In this document: piece after piece, positions 36,473-48,530 of the stretch
Layout of the letters: each line of letters begins with the position of its first letter
Numbering within the stretch: position 1 is the stretch's first letter
Assembly (NCBI GenBank): GCA_036924285.1
Contig: JAYKYS010000005.1
Location: 3,534,001 to 3,598,000, forward strand
DNA length: 64,000 bases
Direction of reading: 5' to 3'
Origin: Asterella californica
Lineage: Eukaryota > Streptophyta > Marchantiopsida > Marchantiales > Aytoniaceae
Position numbers and translations under genes: made by a program
Notes under the pieces: model-generated
Databases searched by the model: none
What the model was told of the DNA's origin: nothing
Seen by the model: only the letters and a program-made list of their open reading frames with translations

Positions 36473-39400
36473 TAGTGACGCAGGATTACTCCTTTTGCCC
36501 ATTTAGTATACAAGATATCGTTCCCACAGAGGATTTACGCAAGTAATCGCTGCTCTAAGTTCTAGGATCTGTTCAAACACACAAACACACGGGTTTTGCC
36601 TAAAAATCCCGTCTTCTCACAAAACCACACAAAATCACACGTCTTCCAGACACGCCACATGGTGCTCTAGAACTAAACAAACAACTACCAACTAAAATAT
36701 CACACAATTATGCACAGAGAAGCTCGGGAAGACGATCTTCCTGCTTTCAGGTTGCTTCTTCCGGTCTTCTCGATACCGTCTTCCCGAAGCGATTCTCGTC
36801 TTCTGGGGTTTCAGCTCGTCTTCTCATACCTCGAGAATGCTGTCCTGCTTCGCAGAAGTCGACTAGCAACGGTCGTTACACCTTATTCTCACACTCACAT
36901 TCCAACGGGTTAGATTAATCACAGGGTGTATGCCCCCTGTAGCCTTCCCAGGCTTCTGCCTACGGAAATAGTCTTCCTGCAGCACTACAACGACATTCAC
37001 CTTCACGGAAGCTCAATAGAAGTCTCGGAAGCTCACTAGAAGAAGGTAAGAAGATGGGGAAGATGAGAGAAGATGGGGAAGATGAGAAAATCCAAACAAG
37101 AGAAAACAAGATGAAAAGAGGAAATTAAGATTCCGACAGGCTTCTAGTCCGGATCTTGACTAACAAGCCATCCTTGCTTGTAATAGTTTGAGGAGGAAGA
37201 CAACAAACGTGAGTACAGTTGCACCGTCTTCTACTCGAGGATGTCGTCTTCTGCTGTGGAAAGAAGGCTTCTTTCTTCTTCACTTCGCTGCCCTGACTAC
37301 TCTGTCTTCTGGGATCCCTTACCCATAAGACCGTTCATACGTAGATCCCAAGTGCTCTACTGAACGAGCCAAGCTACACTTCCACAACTGCTGACAGTCA
37401 CCGTCATTCAAGAAGAACACTTCTCATGCACAATTGGGAGCGAATTCAAGGAACCCACCATCCAGAAGACATGAACAAAGCTGCTGCACTCAAATCCAAA
37501 ATCTATTCCCCGAGAAGAAGTCACAATGGCATTGGGAAGCTCACTCCCTCTACTTCCTGCGTCTACTCCTCGACACAGCAGTCTAGCTAACAGGACTGCA
37601 CGAGGATGCCGTTCCCTGTTCCTAGACTGTCCACCACTTCTATCTACATCTTTGAACCACTATTGGTGCGAGCATGCAGACCCCTCCTGTGTATTCCAAG
37701 AATATTCGTATGTTTCCAACAACGGGTGTAGTGTGCGAAGAACTGTCTATCCTGTGTCTCTGCTCTAATGTGTCTCGTCTGCCTGCACCATAGAATCGAT
37801 GTGTATGTGCAGTAGCTACAGAATTCTACAGAACTGGCAGAACTCTATCTCCTACTCTGCGATCCTACTTATTTCGCTGCCATGAGAACCAGGGGAAATG
37901 ACCACCAAGGAGAGAGAGGCGCTGACAGGAGGTTGCTACCTCACATGCAAGCGGTTCCCCTGCCCGAATTGGCCATCCACCTTGTCCTTCCTACGCTACC
38001 TATGCTGCCACATGGTATCCTAACTAATATAACACGGAAAAACTGCCACCCTTAAGATAGCATGTTCGATCCTACTATCCATTGAATTGTCAATGGAGTT
38101 ACTAACTACTCAGATTGCACGGAGGCAATCTCTACCTGATCTGCTCCTATCGGAGCTCCTAACACGGCTTCTGATAAGCTAGAAAGCACTGCAGTTACCT
38201 CGGGTGTCACTGAGGTGGCTTCCTCCTCATCGTCTCTTGCTGGCCCTGCTGTCGCTGCTGCTGCGTCTTCCTCGGCTTCGGCTTCTGCTTCGGAAGACAG
38301 AAGCGTCTTCTGGGAAGCGGAATCGACCGGTGCTTCTTCCGTCTTCTGAGCCACTGGTGCGGGACTAGGGACAATGACGACCTCATAGGGGTCCGGGGAA
38401 GTCGCTTCCTCCACTCGGAATATCTGGGAAGACGGCTCGTCTTCCTGTCTTCCAGAAGACATCTTGTCTTCCGGGGCGTCTTTCGATGTCTTCCCGGCTT
38501 CCAACGCTGTCACTACCAAGTGCACAGCGAGGTCGAACTCCTCCTTCTCCATTCCGGATCCAGTCGATGGTGCTGAAGCGTGAGAAGATGCGGTCACAAG
38601 TGTCGGAAGCGAGGGAAGACCATAAAGTGTCTTCACTCCTTCGATCTGTCGATCCAAGTACCTGAACATGCTCTCCCTGCATTCCACCAACCTCGTCTTG
38701 GACTCGCTGTCCCATCCTCTAGCTAAGGTAAGTAGCTTCCTACCCGCGGTGAAGTTGAACTTCTTCCGAAGCGCTTCCACCGACTGTGCTAGCATCTTCT
38801 GTGCACGAGCCTCCGCTGCTTCCCACTACATCTTCTCAACTGCAACTTGCGCTTCTGCGGCTTCTCGCTGCGTCTTCCAAGTGGCCTGCTCCTCTGCGAG
38901 GGTGGTGATCTTCTCTCGCACTCGGAGGACTTCCTGATCACGCTGCTGCACGCGCGCCTGCAACTCCTGGTTGCTCTTCTGAAGTTGCACCGATTCCTTG
39001 GCAGAAGCGGCTGCTTCCGCTTTGTATCTTGCTGCGAGCTCCTCCGTGGTGCGAAGACTAGCTTCCAGCGACTCCGTCTTCTTCTGGTCTTCTCCCTGTC
39101 GCAGCAAGGTGCGCAGGCCGAATCCAGATTGCAAGGGCCTCTTCTGTGCCTTCGCTCTCTTCTCCAGCAACTCCATAGCTGGTTGGATCTCCTTGTAGAA
39201 GAAGGCGCTGAACTCCTCCAATCGTCTTCCTGCAGAAGACAAGTTCATCTCCACCACTCGCTCGGAGGTGTCGACCTTGTCTTCTAGAGGCAAGGATGTC
39301 TCTTCCACCACGATGGCCTTCATCTTCTGCGCACGAGAAGAAGCTACTCTTCTCATCTTCCGGGGTGGAAGACTCCTCATGGCAGGAGCGGCTCTCTTCG

Positions 39401-42340
39401 TTGCGCTTCCTCGCACCGCAGCAGGAGCGCCCATCCATCCTTCGTCTTCTGGAGTCTTCGGAAGACTCCCAAGTGTTGCAGAAGCGGTCTTCTGCTCCGA
39501 TCGGATACTCAGCAGTTCTTCCTCCGAGTCGGACTCCGATCCTGAATGAATGAGGGAGATGGATGTCCTCGGTATACTTCTGGGACCCATCTTCCTCGGT
39601 GGCGTGGCGTCTTCCGACCCACTAGACTCGTCTTCCCTCACCAGAAGTGCCTTTTGGTGAGAGCCGGGCCTCAGTTGTGGCATCAGAGTGGGAGGGGGCG
39701 TTGCGGTTGCCGCTCAGTCATCGTCTTTCGAGGTCTCTTCCTTCACCTCCTGTCGCTCCGTTGGTCCATACCCTGCCAGCTGATCTTCCCTAAGATCCCC
39801 CATGGCTACATACAAGTAGCAGAGGAAGGGCGTCAAGTGTCCTCCCGCCGGGGTACCCAAGTACGCTAGCTCTGTCTGTATGTAGTTGTGGATGTACGTG
39901 CCCCAGTATATAGGCACTCTGTCATCCCACACTGATTCCAGGAACTCCACGTCCTGATCTCCTAAGTACCTTATCTTCTGCGCTTTCCCCTTGGGAAAGA
40001 GATGCAGAAACAACTTCGCCTGAAGTCGCTTCTTCGGCTCCCGGTAAGATTCTATCTTCCAACCGTTCCTCCTCTGCCTGTCTTCCACAAAAAGGCAGGT
40101 GGTGCTCCCAGGCACACGCCATGAACTCACGATCCTGGGCAAGATCTTCTTCTCGTACCAATATCCTCTAGTTCTCGGATTCTGGCCTGTGAAAAGCCCT
40201 ACGCCACCAATCTTCAGTCCAGGAAGATGGTCTTCCTCGAGCTACTCCTGTCTTCGCAGGTACACGGTTACGAGGTGGCAAAGCTGCCCACACCTCCTCC
40301 AGAAGTCCCTGGTCTGCGAGGTTCCAATCCCACAGGAAGAAGTCGAGACCCAACTCCTTGAGGAAAGGAGTGGCCTCGGCCAATTCTGCCGCTGATAACA
40401 CCAAGCCTCGCGGATGCATCATCATGCTGGAAGATCTGTTGCACTAAGCCACAAGCACCTATTATGAGCTGAAGGCTCAGTCCTTCCCAAGGGCCCACAG
40501 TCTAGCTTCTACTCCTCAGAAGACGAAACTAGTCTTCCAGAAGACAGCTACTCCGTCTTCCGGGATGCTAACAGTACTTCCTAGATAGCTCTCGTCTTCC
40601 GAGCTATATCTAAACAATCCTATCTAAGCAAGGTCTCGTATGGATTACCAAGAAGACAACCCACCTTGCATTACATCCTACTTCCTGTCAGAAGATACAA
40701 GATTCGTGAAACATCAAGTGCATAACAGGTTCGGAAGATGGTTGCGAGTTCCTGCAGTGACAATGGCCTCTGGGAAGACACTCGGGACAGCTTCCGATTC
40801 AATGTCTTTCTCGGAAGACCTCCCGAAGTCAGACTTCCCTTCACTGGTCTCACTTGTCTTCGTCTTCCTACGCGCAATCTATCCTCGCAACAGACTCAAG
40901 ACAATTGCACTCTGTTCTTCTGACTTCTCACCTCTCATACGCACTCAGAAGAAGCTTGCTGCTCGGTGGGAAGACATGACCCTCGACCATTCTCTCCAGA
41001 TTCTGCCAGCAAGTCTTCTCACGACTCTCTTCTAAGTTCGGGAAGAAGAAGGAATGGCTGCTATGGGTCGGACAGAAGAAACCCGAAATGGACCCTCACG
41101 TCTTCTCGCTCATTTTGTCAGTCCTTCTGTCTTCTAGTCTCTCTAGGAAGATGTGGAGTTGAGAAGCTTGGAAGACCGGGAGGCATAGGCCTAGTTCCCG
41201 AGTTCCAACTTCTCGAAATAACAAAACAACTCACCACACCACTCAGGATTCGTACCAAGCCTCTCTTAACACAAAAGCAACACAAATCCACTCTTGATAC
41301 GAATGGGTAATAGTCGACTTCTGAAGACAGTCTTCCGAAGACAGTAAAGTTTAAGAAGCGTCTTCCGAAGATGTTCCCATTTTCCGAAGCGTCTTCTGTT
41401 CGAGGTTTCGGGGGTAGAGGGGTAGTAGGGTCGAGAAATTGATAGCTGAGAGCGTCAATTTGAGGGTGAGGCGTAGGGAAGCTCGAATTGGACTCAGGAA
41501 GAAGTAGGAAGATGTCTGACGGAAATTGAGCAGCGCTTCTGCGCCCAATGTCTCAATAGAAAGAATGGGGGGTGGGAGTAATCGATCAGGCTGCCTGCAC
41601 ACAACCAAGGAAGCGCGGGGAATACCAGACAAAGGTGAGAAGAAGTGGGAAGGGGAAAGAACGTGGGGAAGAACCTCTACAGTCTTCTTCTGCTCCCCGA
41701 GTTGCATTCGACCTCCGCGCGCTTCTGGCTCTGGTCCTAGCTCCAATGCGACTCCTCACGACTGCGCCTGCTGTCAATTTCTGGCCACGCCTCGATTCCA
41801 CCTTCGATTCTACTCGCTACTCTCCAATGTCAGCTTCTCGGGAGCTCACAGAAACGCCTTCACTCTCTGCCTTCCGTGCTCCAGCAATTCGGTCTCGCCC
41901 TTCGCCTAGCTGCCAACTGGTTCTCTCCTACCTCGATGTCCTCACTCGATTCCTCTCTCAAAGCTCACTTGCGAAGCTCACTCTCTCAAATCGATCTTCT
42001 CAAGCGCGTTGTGCTGCGATAAGTTGGAATGTGCTAATGCGCTTCCTGCGCATCTTCCCCGCAGATTAGGGGTTTTCGACCTTAGGTGTCTTCCTCGACC
42101 TACCTACCTATTCGGTGCGACCCAGTAGGTACAACCACTCCTAATCCGTGGTCAGACCTTCGCGGTCGCTGTCTTCCGGAAGATGGTTGTCTTCCGCCGT
42201 CTTCCCGTCTTCCCGTCTTCCGAAGACGCAACTGAGAAGACGCTCTTCCGAAGACGGTCGTCTTCCAAAGAAGTCAACTTCTTATTACAAACAGCTCTTA
42301 AGATCATCTTCATGTTAAGGGAGACGTAACCTTAAGTAAC
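36473..42340 (-). mobile_element. GAAGAC-rich gag-like element, copy 2, better preserved
   Basis: Read on the minus strand it has about 1.8 kb of 5' sequence packed with GTCTTC and GAAGAC words, a long gag-like frame (about 40460-38106), and 1.6 kb of 3' sequence ending CCTGCGTCACTACA at 36473. The 3' part matches 21480-23052 of copy 1. Read on the plus strand the end begins TGTAGTGACG, and TG...CA would suit an LTR-type end. I found no second copy of this terminus at the other end, so a complete LTR pair is not shown. GC content is well above the flanks. No enzyme domain is present. The left boundary is approximate. Confidence 0.7.
38106..40460 (-). pseudogene. Gag-like protein of copy 2, two in-frame stops and one frameshift
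   Basis: The main frame from about 40142 to 38106 spans 679 codons with only two stops, TGA at 39716-39714 and TAG at 38828-38826. Its parts are a conserved globular-looking region (NGWKIESYREPKKRL, LHLFPKGKAQKIRYLGDQDV, YWGTYIHNYIQTELAYLGTP), an acidic and serine-rich linker (SSGSEDATPPRK), a long coiled coil (SLRTTEELAARYKAEAA, QELQARVQQRDQEVLRVREK), and a second helical region (FNFTAGRKLLTLARGWDSES) before an Ala/Glu-rich tail. Upstream of 40200 another frame continues the similarity (ELAEATPFLKELGLDFFLWD), implying a 1-bp indel. The frame visible from 40142 begins at TTG, so it is not a true start. It resembles plant gag-only or transposon-associated proteins in layout, but I cannot name the family. 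Confidence 0.7.
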
Positions 42341-42429
42341 AACGCTTCTTCAGTTATACAAACAAGTTATTAATCTCAAAAATTTTAAAAATTCGTGCAT
42401 CCTGTAATTTGTGGGCACCACACTCCCTC

Positions 42430-42480
42430 ATGGTGGAGATTACCTCATGTTGTAGGTAATCCTTCCATCATGCATATCAG
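42430..42480. repeat. Compound foldback next to the GAAGAC-rich element
   Basis: GATTACCT at 42438-42445 pairs perfectly with AGGTAATC at 42454-42461. Outside this, CATGGTGGA pairs with TCCATCATG with one mismatch and a small bulge. It lies about 100 bases beyond the outer edge of copy 2. Confidence 0.75.
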
Positions 42481-42512
42481 ATCACATGAGGTAGGAAAAA
42501 AGAGGGTGGAGG

Positions 42513-43260
42513 TCAGCATACAAACAGTCGGGTAGTCATAGGAGTATGAGTCCTGCTGCTACCTTCCGTGGAAACACCCTTGTTCTTGATGCTCCTTCGA
42601 GGTATGTGAGAGAAACTCTCCCTAAGTTGGTAGAGTCTTGCAATTACTTTCGACTGTTGCTGCTCTAAGTATGTCCTCTCGTCCTTGGGAAGGTCTAGTG
42701 AGTCCACCAGGGCATAAAAGTCCAAGATCTCTTTGCTCCAAGTGGCAAGAGCTCTCTCAACCTCTCCTATGTTTGAGTCATCTCCGGGTTAGGACGTGTA
42801 ACAAGAGAGAATGCAGCATGTAAGAGAAGCGCTGCCTACTCTAAGGTCATCTCCTGCTGATCAAGGCACAGAGATACTAAGAAAGCAGGTAAATGCTCAA
42901 CGGATGCACTACTTACCTTCATAGCTAACTCTTGAATGTACTCTCGGAAGGTGCGTCCTCAATCGATCAGGACCTCAGCTAACACTCTCTCCGAGAACAG
43001 TATCTCATTCATGGACAAATGCCTTCTCATGATAGAAGAAAGCAAAAAAAAATGTGACATATGACTTCTAACTTAGTATCCAGGAGCTGATCTACCATCC
43101 ATCCGTTCATGGTCTTACCATCCTCTACAAATAAATGCTTATCCAGCACCTGACGCTCTATCACATAGGTCTTGGCTAGAGAGAAACCCCAATACTCATT
43201 CTCAAGTCTGTGTAGGACTTTCTTTCACATAGCGGAGGTCCATTATGAGGAGCGATCTTT
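42513..43260 (-). pseudogene. Gag-like coding remnant, left half of a split older element
   Basis: Minus-strand pieces in order are VLHRLENEYWGFSLAKTYVI and RQVLDKHLFVEDGKTMNGWM (43.2-43.1 kb), MRRHLSMNEILFSERVLAEV and TFREYIQELAMKVSSASVEH (42.98-42.9 kb), DDSNIGEVERALATWSKEIL, and FYALVDSLDLPKDERTYLEQ to the stop at 42513. Composition is clearly protein-coding, but stops and frame changes break it. It is not similar to the GAAGAC-rich gag. It may belong with the fragments at 35.9-36.4 kb. The family is unknown. Confidence 0.5.
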
Positions 43261-43299
43261 CACTCTGTACTGGTCAACAGGTCTAGACGTAGATGACTA

Positions 43300-44700
43300 A
43301 CCTGGTAGATCTTATCCAATAAATCGATGCTACAATACCTCCACTCTCAACTGCAGAAATCTAAGCATAATCTTGTGAAGTCAACATCCGAAGTTCTCAG
43401 GTGAGAACTTATAAGTTTTAAACGACGAGGATAGAGGTTGGGCAGAATGAAAAAGAGATAGATAGGCTCAAGATGCTGGCTAAAAGTGTGCAACTCCATA
43501 AAATACAGAAAAAATTATACCAAATAGTATTCCAAAGATCACGTATCAAAGATCTACATACCAATAGTTGACCTCCGATCGGAAGTGAATGTATGACCAA
43601 AGAAAATCTTACACAAAAACAAACCAACTTTTCCCAATACCACCTTATCACTCCTTAGGTCACTCGAAAATGAGGAAAGGAAGAACAAAATGTCCTTAAA
43701 GAAAAACTGTTTCTCTATAAGCTCCCAAAAATTCACTCAAAAGATACCATTCTCTCCTTACTAATGAGTTAACTAGGAAAGTAGGGATCAAATGCACCCT
43801 CCTACAAATCTTATTTGATTTGAGGAGAAGGAAACAGGATATGTATCCTTTCATAAAGTCATTTCTTATAGGCACTCAAGAAAATGTTACTCAGGAATAT
43901 CGTTAATCTCTCGAAAGTACAGTACTCCTTATATAGTTTGGGGGTTTATCCATGAAAAAAAAGATAAGTAAGAGATGTAGGAACCGTTCTAAAAAAGAGC
44001 TATTCGTTAATCTCTTAATGGTTCTCCTTCCTATGAAGTATAGTTGGTTACTATGACAGTTCTCTCTACGGGATAAATCACCTCACCCTACTTTGAACTA
44101 AGAAATCGTCATGTTTAAACCCTTGGTTGACTATTTCTCTCAGTTCAAAGCAACTCACTCCAACCCAATCTATAAACCTTCTGTGGTTTATTCAAACTAG
44201 AAACTGTAATCATGAACATAAAAAAGAAGATCCCAAGAAGAATTATTGTCTTGCCTTCAAACTTCACAGTCTTGCCTCCAAACTATAAATTATAGTCATA
44301 AGCCAAGGACCTTTCACCTCAAGAAACCTCCACAATATACTCTTCCATTGCGTACTTAGTCCTTGTCTATTAACAGAAATTTCGCTCTTGAGATTTTCAG
44401 AACAAAGCTCTAGGTGACCTTGTACTTCTTCCTCTAAGACTTTCTACAAAGTAAGAGCGAACAGAATTTCTTTATGGTCCTTCATCAGTCTGGATACATG
44501 AGTACAGATCTAGGGATAACTAACCAACTTTGCTCAGGGAGACGACATCCTACGACTAATTCCTCACTTATCCGCTCCATGCCATAGTGCTTTCCGAATT
44601 CCAAAAGTATTCTACTTGAATTTGACCTTCAAGCTCTCTTGTCTCTTCTGTGATCAATTCATTGGATCCTAAATCTCCCCAAGGGTAGTCCTAATCTTCT
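43300..44700. other. Repeat-like intergenic DNA, no gene seen
   Basis: There is no frame with recognisable content and no clear terminal repeats. The sequence has the same texture as the decayed elements on either side. Confidence 0.5.
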
Positions 44701-44715
44701 CGGTCAAGAAAACGA

Positions 44716-45250
44716 TGTCGTGTTGTGACACGACTCACATGCAAATTTAACGTAGAACTTGCATGTGTTGCTTTTGTGTTCCACGAACTTTTTCGTGTAA
44801 TTGACTGACGGTGTATTAGTGTCACGTTCATGGTTATTTGGGATGTGAGATCGCACGATTATGAGACGTGCCAACTCAGTGATACGTGAGCATTGACGTG
44901 AGTGATTCTTGTCGTCAAATCTAGATATAAGATAGAGGGTTGAGGGTTCTTGAGAGCATTCTTCCTTATGTGATATTTCATGAATGTTTCTTAGTGTCTT
45001 ACATGGAGGGTGAGGAGCTACGAGAGTTGTACTCATGGATGGAGGATTGATCCGAGTTCTAGTATTTCATTTTTGAATCTGTTCCATATCAAGCTTCACT
45101 ACATCCATCGCAATCACTTGCGATAATGGTTAGTTGTCTATTTTAGTGACGAGTTCATGAGGAAGATGATGGACTTGTTTACGTCGTTGATCTTGTCGAT
45201 CGTCACACATGAAGAAAATTGGGACATGATTGTGTTCATCTTACTTTGAC
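44716..45250 (-). mobile_element. Partial LTR-like repeat, CGACA family, inverted
   Basis: The plus strand starts TGTCGTGTTGTGACACGACTC, the exact complement of the family's ACACGACA end. It continues through ATGAGACGTGCCAACTCAGT and ATGAGTACAACTCTCG (as complements). About 530 bases match the terminal parts at 32.9-33.35, 47.1-47.59 and 62.65-63.12 kb. It directly abuts a copy in the opposite orientation. Confidence 0.7.
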
Positions 45251-47592
45251 GAGTGAATGGACATGGACTTTCTAGCCAACGTTGTCATAGAGCCTAAGTT
45301 TAGTTTGAGAATACACGAGGTATTTGACTGTAGAGAGATACAACAAGATCTATGACCTATTCGATGAAATAGTTATGCAATACTCAATCTATCAAGCTCT
45401 GTCTTGGTTTTTACTGATCTAACCTGACCTCAAGTGTAACACACATGTTCGACACATCATAACTAGACGTTCAACCTTCTTCTAAATACGAGAATGATTC
45501 AAACATGATAAACATGTGCTTACATCACAAAAGGTCCTTCAGATATGCACTAGCAATACACTTTTCACTTATTTTCTCCGATAAGCTACCTAAACACTCA
45601 ACTCTTAGACTTCTTACGGTTCGTTGATATAAGGATGATTCAAGATGAACCTTAAAACAACTAATAGTCCTATTGTACAAGCTTTCTAATAAGGAAAAGC
45701 ATGCACACAACAAGTAACCAACGAGCTCAAGACGTGATGCCAAAGATAAAGATACCTCGCTTTTATAGATTTTCAGTCAACAACTTCGACATAGTGTCAC
45801 GTCTTATTTGAATATGATTTCTATGCTGAATTCATAACATAGCTCTTTCATCTCCCTTGGAGCACTTTAATGAAGTTCTACCTCAAAACCTCAAGTCTTT
45901 TGGTCGATGCTAATCAAGTAGGAGAAGCCACTCTTTCTTCTCATTCGAAACCCACCACGCTGTAAACTGAACTTCGGTACTCTCTTGCTCCCAACTTGAA
46001 CTTCCAAATCGACACAAATTTCACAGGAAATTTCCACTGACTCCTGACTACTACCCTCTGAAATTTCAGCTTCAGATCCCAAAACCAATTGCCTGAAATG
46101 GACCAAGGTTTTCGTCTGTGCTAACTTAAGAGCTTTACAGACCCAGTGGCTAAAATCCACGACCTCACCACTTTCTCTCAACCAAACGAGTTGAAATTTT
46201 CACATGTAGCAAGTTGATAGAGCACACTCCAATCCTGGAAATTTTCACAAGAGATTCGATCCTATGCTCATGGAACAATTCAATCCTTGAATCTAAGCAA
46301 AACAATTTTACTTCTATCTCTCAACTGTTACAGCCAACTTCAATTGACCATTTTGAGATCAAATCCAACCCAAACGCAAGACTATTTTACATCAGTGCAA
46401 CCAGCACGGCGTCAACTACCCAATCCCAATGAAAAAACCAAAAGATCATCTCATAAACTCTCAAGACACTCTGGAACGTGACTCGATGTATCGATTTGAT
46501 CCCCTTGACTTTGAGTGATCATAACACTCCGCTCAGAATTCTAGAATTGTCGATCTTCACCACCAGATTGTATCCCAGCTCAAGAGCTTTCCAACGGGAC
46601 CTCACACTCCACGAATGACGCTCCAGAAGACCTCCGAAATTCCAAAACTGTCCTTGGAACTTGAAAGAACTTGATTGATCGAGTATGGACTAATGAGAAA
46701 AAAAGTTGGAGATCACTTTATCTCTTATTTGGCACCATAGGATGAGTTGTAACCCTAAAACACTCTTCAAAGCTTCAACAAAAATACTTCGGCTCGTTAT
46801 CTTAATATATGATAATTATCCCGCCAAGCGATAGAGATAACAATGACAAGAGATTACTCAAGATTCAATACAAAGTCAAGATGATGACCTTGAAACGATC
46901 TACGATTAAGGTAAAGAAAAGAGAATGAAGAAGCCATCACTTGATTACAGTACTTCTCACCAAAGTTCATCGGGATCCACGCACGATGGCTGATCTTTCA
47001 CCGTCAGATATCAACGTAGACATTGAAAGAGATGTTGGTTGGAAATTTCAAGTCCATTCATCGGTCAAAGTAAGATGTACATAGTCAGGTCCAAATTTTC
47101 TCCGTATGTGATGATTGACAAGATCACCGAAATAGGTAAATTCATCATCCTCTCCATGAACTCATCACTAAAGTAGACAATGAACCACTGTTAAAAATGA
47201 TCAGATGGATGTAGTGAAGCTTGACGGATTCAAAAATGAAAGATCAGAAACTCGAATCAATCCTCCATCTATAAATACAACTCTCGTAGGTCCTCTCCCG
47301 TTACGTAAGACACTAAGACATACTCACGAAACACCGTCCAAAGAAGAATACCCCCACAAACTCCCAACCCTCTATCTTATACACAAATTTGATAACAAGA
47401 GCACTCACTCGAATGTCCACGAATCCCTGAGTTGGCACGTCTCATTATCGTACGATCTAACATCTCAGATAACTGTGGACGTGGCATCTAATACGATGTG
47501 AAACGAGTTACATGAAAAGATTCGTGGACATAAAAAAACAACACAATACAAGTTCTACGCTACATTCACATGTGAGTCGTGTCAACACGACA
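45250..47592 (+). mobile_element. Long LTR-like unit, CGACA family, near full length
   Basis: The proximal part (from about GAATACACGAGGTATTTG) matches 50.5-51.58 and 60.34-61.2 kb. The middle (AACTTAAGAGCTTTACAGAC onward) matches 61.2-62.1 kb and, inverted, 47.63-48.53 kb. The distal part matches the CGACA-ended copies. The same order of parts recurs at 60340-63120, so this is one unit of about 2.3 kb. Such a long non-coding repeat ending in CA suits a long LTR, but I see no attached polymerase gene, so the assignment is an inference. Confidence 0.6.
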
Positions 47593-47629
47593 AGGTTTTT
47601 TCAACTTCTAGGTTGATATTCGACGTCAC

Positions 47630-48530
47630 TATTGGCAGAAAATCAATCATCGTGTGTGGATCACGAAGAATTTTGATGAAGAATATTGTAATTAAGTGAT
47701 GATTCCTCATTTTTTATTGTATCTTTCATCATAGATTGATTCAAGGTCAATATCTTGACTTTGTAGTGAATCTCGTGTATTCAATTCGTTTGTTCGTGTC
47801 ATTATTATTTCTATCGTTCGACGAGGATGATTATCTTATGTTAAGTTTGTGGTCTGAAATATTTTGATCAAGCTTTGAAGGTGTGAGAGTGTTTTGGGTA
47901 CAACTCAATCTATAGTGTCAAGTAGGAGATAAAGTGATATCCAATCTTCTTTCTCATTGGTCTGTATTTTTATCAATCAAGTTCGTCCAAGTTCCAAGGA
48001 CGGTTTTGGAGTTTCAAAGATCTTACTGCCGGTCATTCACAAAGTGTGAAGACTTGTTGGAAAGTTCTCAAGCTGGCCTACAATTAGGTGAGGAAGATTG
48101 ATGGATTTGGAATTACGATTGTGGATTTAGGATCGTTCAAAGTCAGAGGGATCGAATCCATCTCTCAAGTCACGTTTCTGAATACCTCTAGAGATTGAGA
48201 GATGATTTTTTGATATTGTCAAGGGGGTTGACGCCTTGATGGTTATACTGATGTAAATTAGTCTTACATTTGGGTTGGATTTGACCTCAAAATGATCGAT
48301 TGAAGTTGACTGTAACAGTTGAAAGATAGAAGTAAAACCGTTTTTTCTTGGATTCAAGGGTTTGAGTTGTTTCATGACCATGGGGTCGGATCTCTGAGTG
48401 GAAATTTTCTGGTTTGCAGTGTGTCTTATCGACTTACTACTTGTAAAATATCAGCTCATTTGATTTAGAGAATGTGTCGGGGTTAGGAATTTTAGCCATC
48501 AGGATTGGTAAATCTCATAAGTTAGCAAGC
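47630..48530 (-). mobile_element. Inverted copy of the middle part of the CGACA-family repeat
   Basis: The reverse complement matches 46120-47050. Landmarks are CTTCTATCTTTCAACTGTTACAG in complement at 48.31 kb, the AAATTTTC motif at 48.40 kb and TTTTAGCCATCAGG at 48.49 kb. With 46120-47050 it forms a large imperfect inverted repeat of about 0.9-kb arms around a 0.58-kb spacer. Confidence 0.65.

Noticed and set aside
38847..39553. Several plus-strand frames over 80 codons opposite the gag-like gene
   Set aside because: They are shadows of the GC-rich coiled-coil coding sequence on the minus strand, with no independent support.
41350..42069. Overlapping frames up to 165 codons on both strands in the 5' part of the GAAGAC-rich element
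   Set aside because: Frames are open on both strands at once because of GC-rich, stop-poor sequence, and none has motifs or a match in copy 1.
42168..42275. Cloning-vector or synthetic origin for the dense GAAGAC sites
   Set aside because: The motif is spread over 5 kb in both diverged copies, inside decayed coding sequence, with no vector features.
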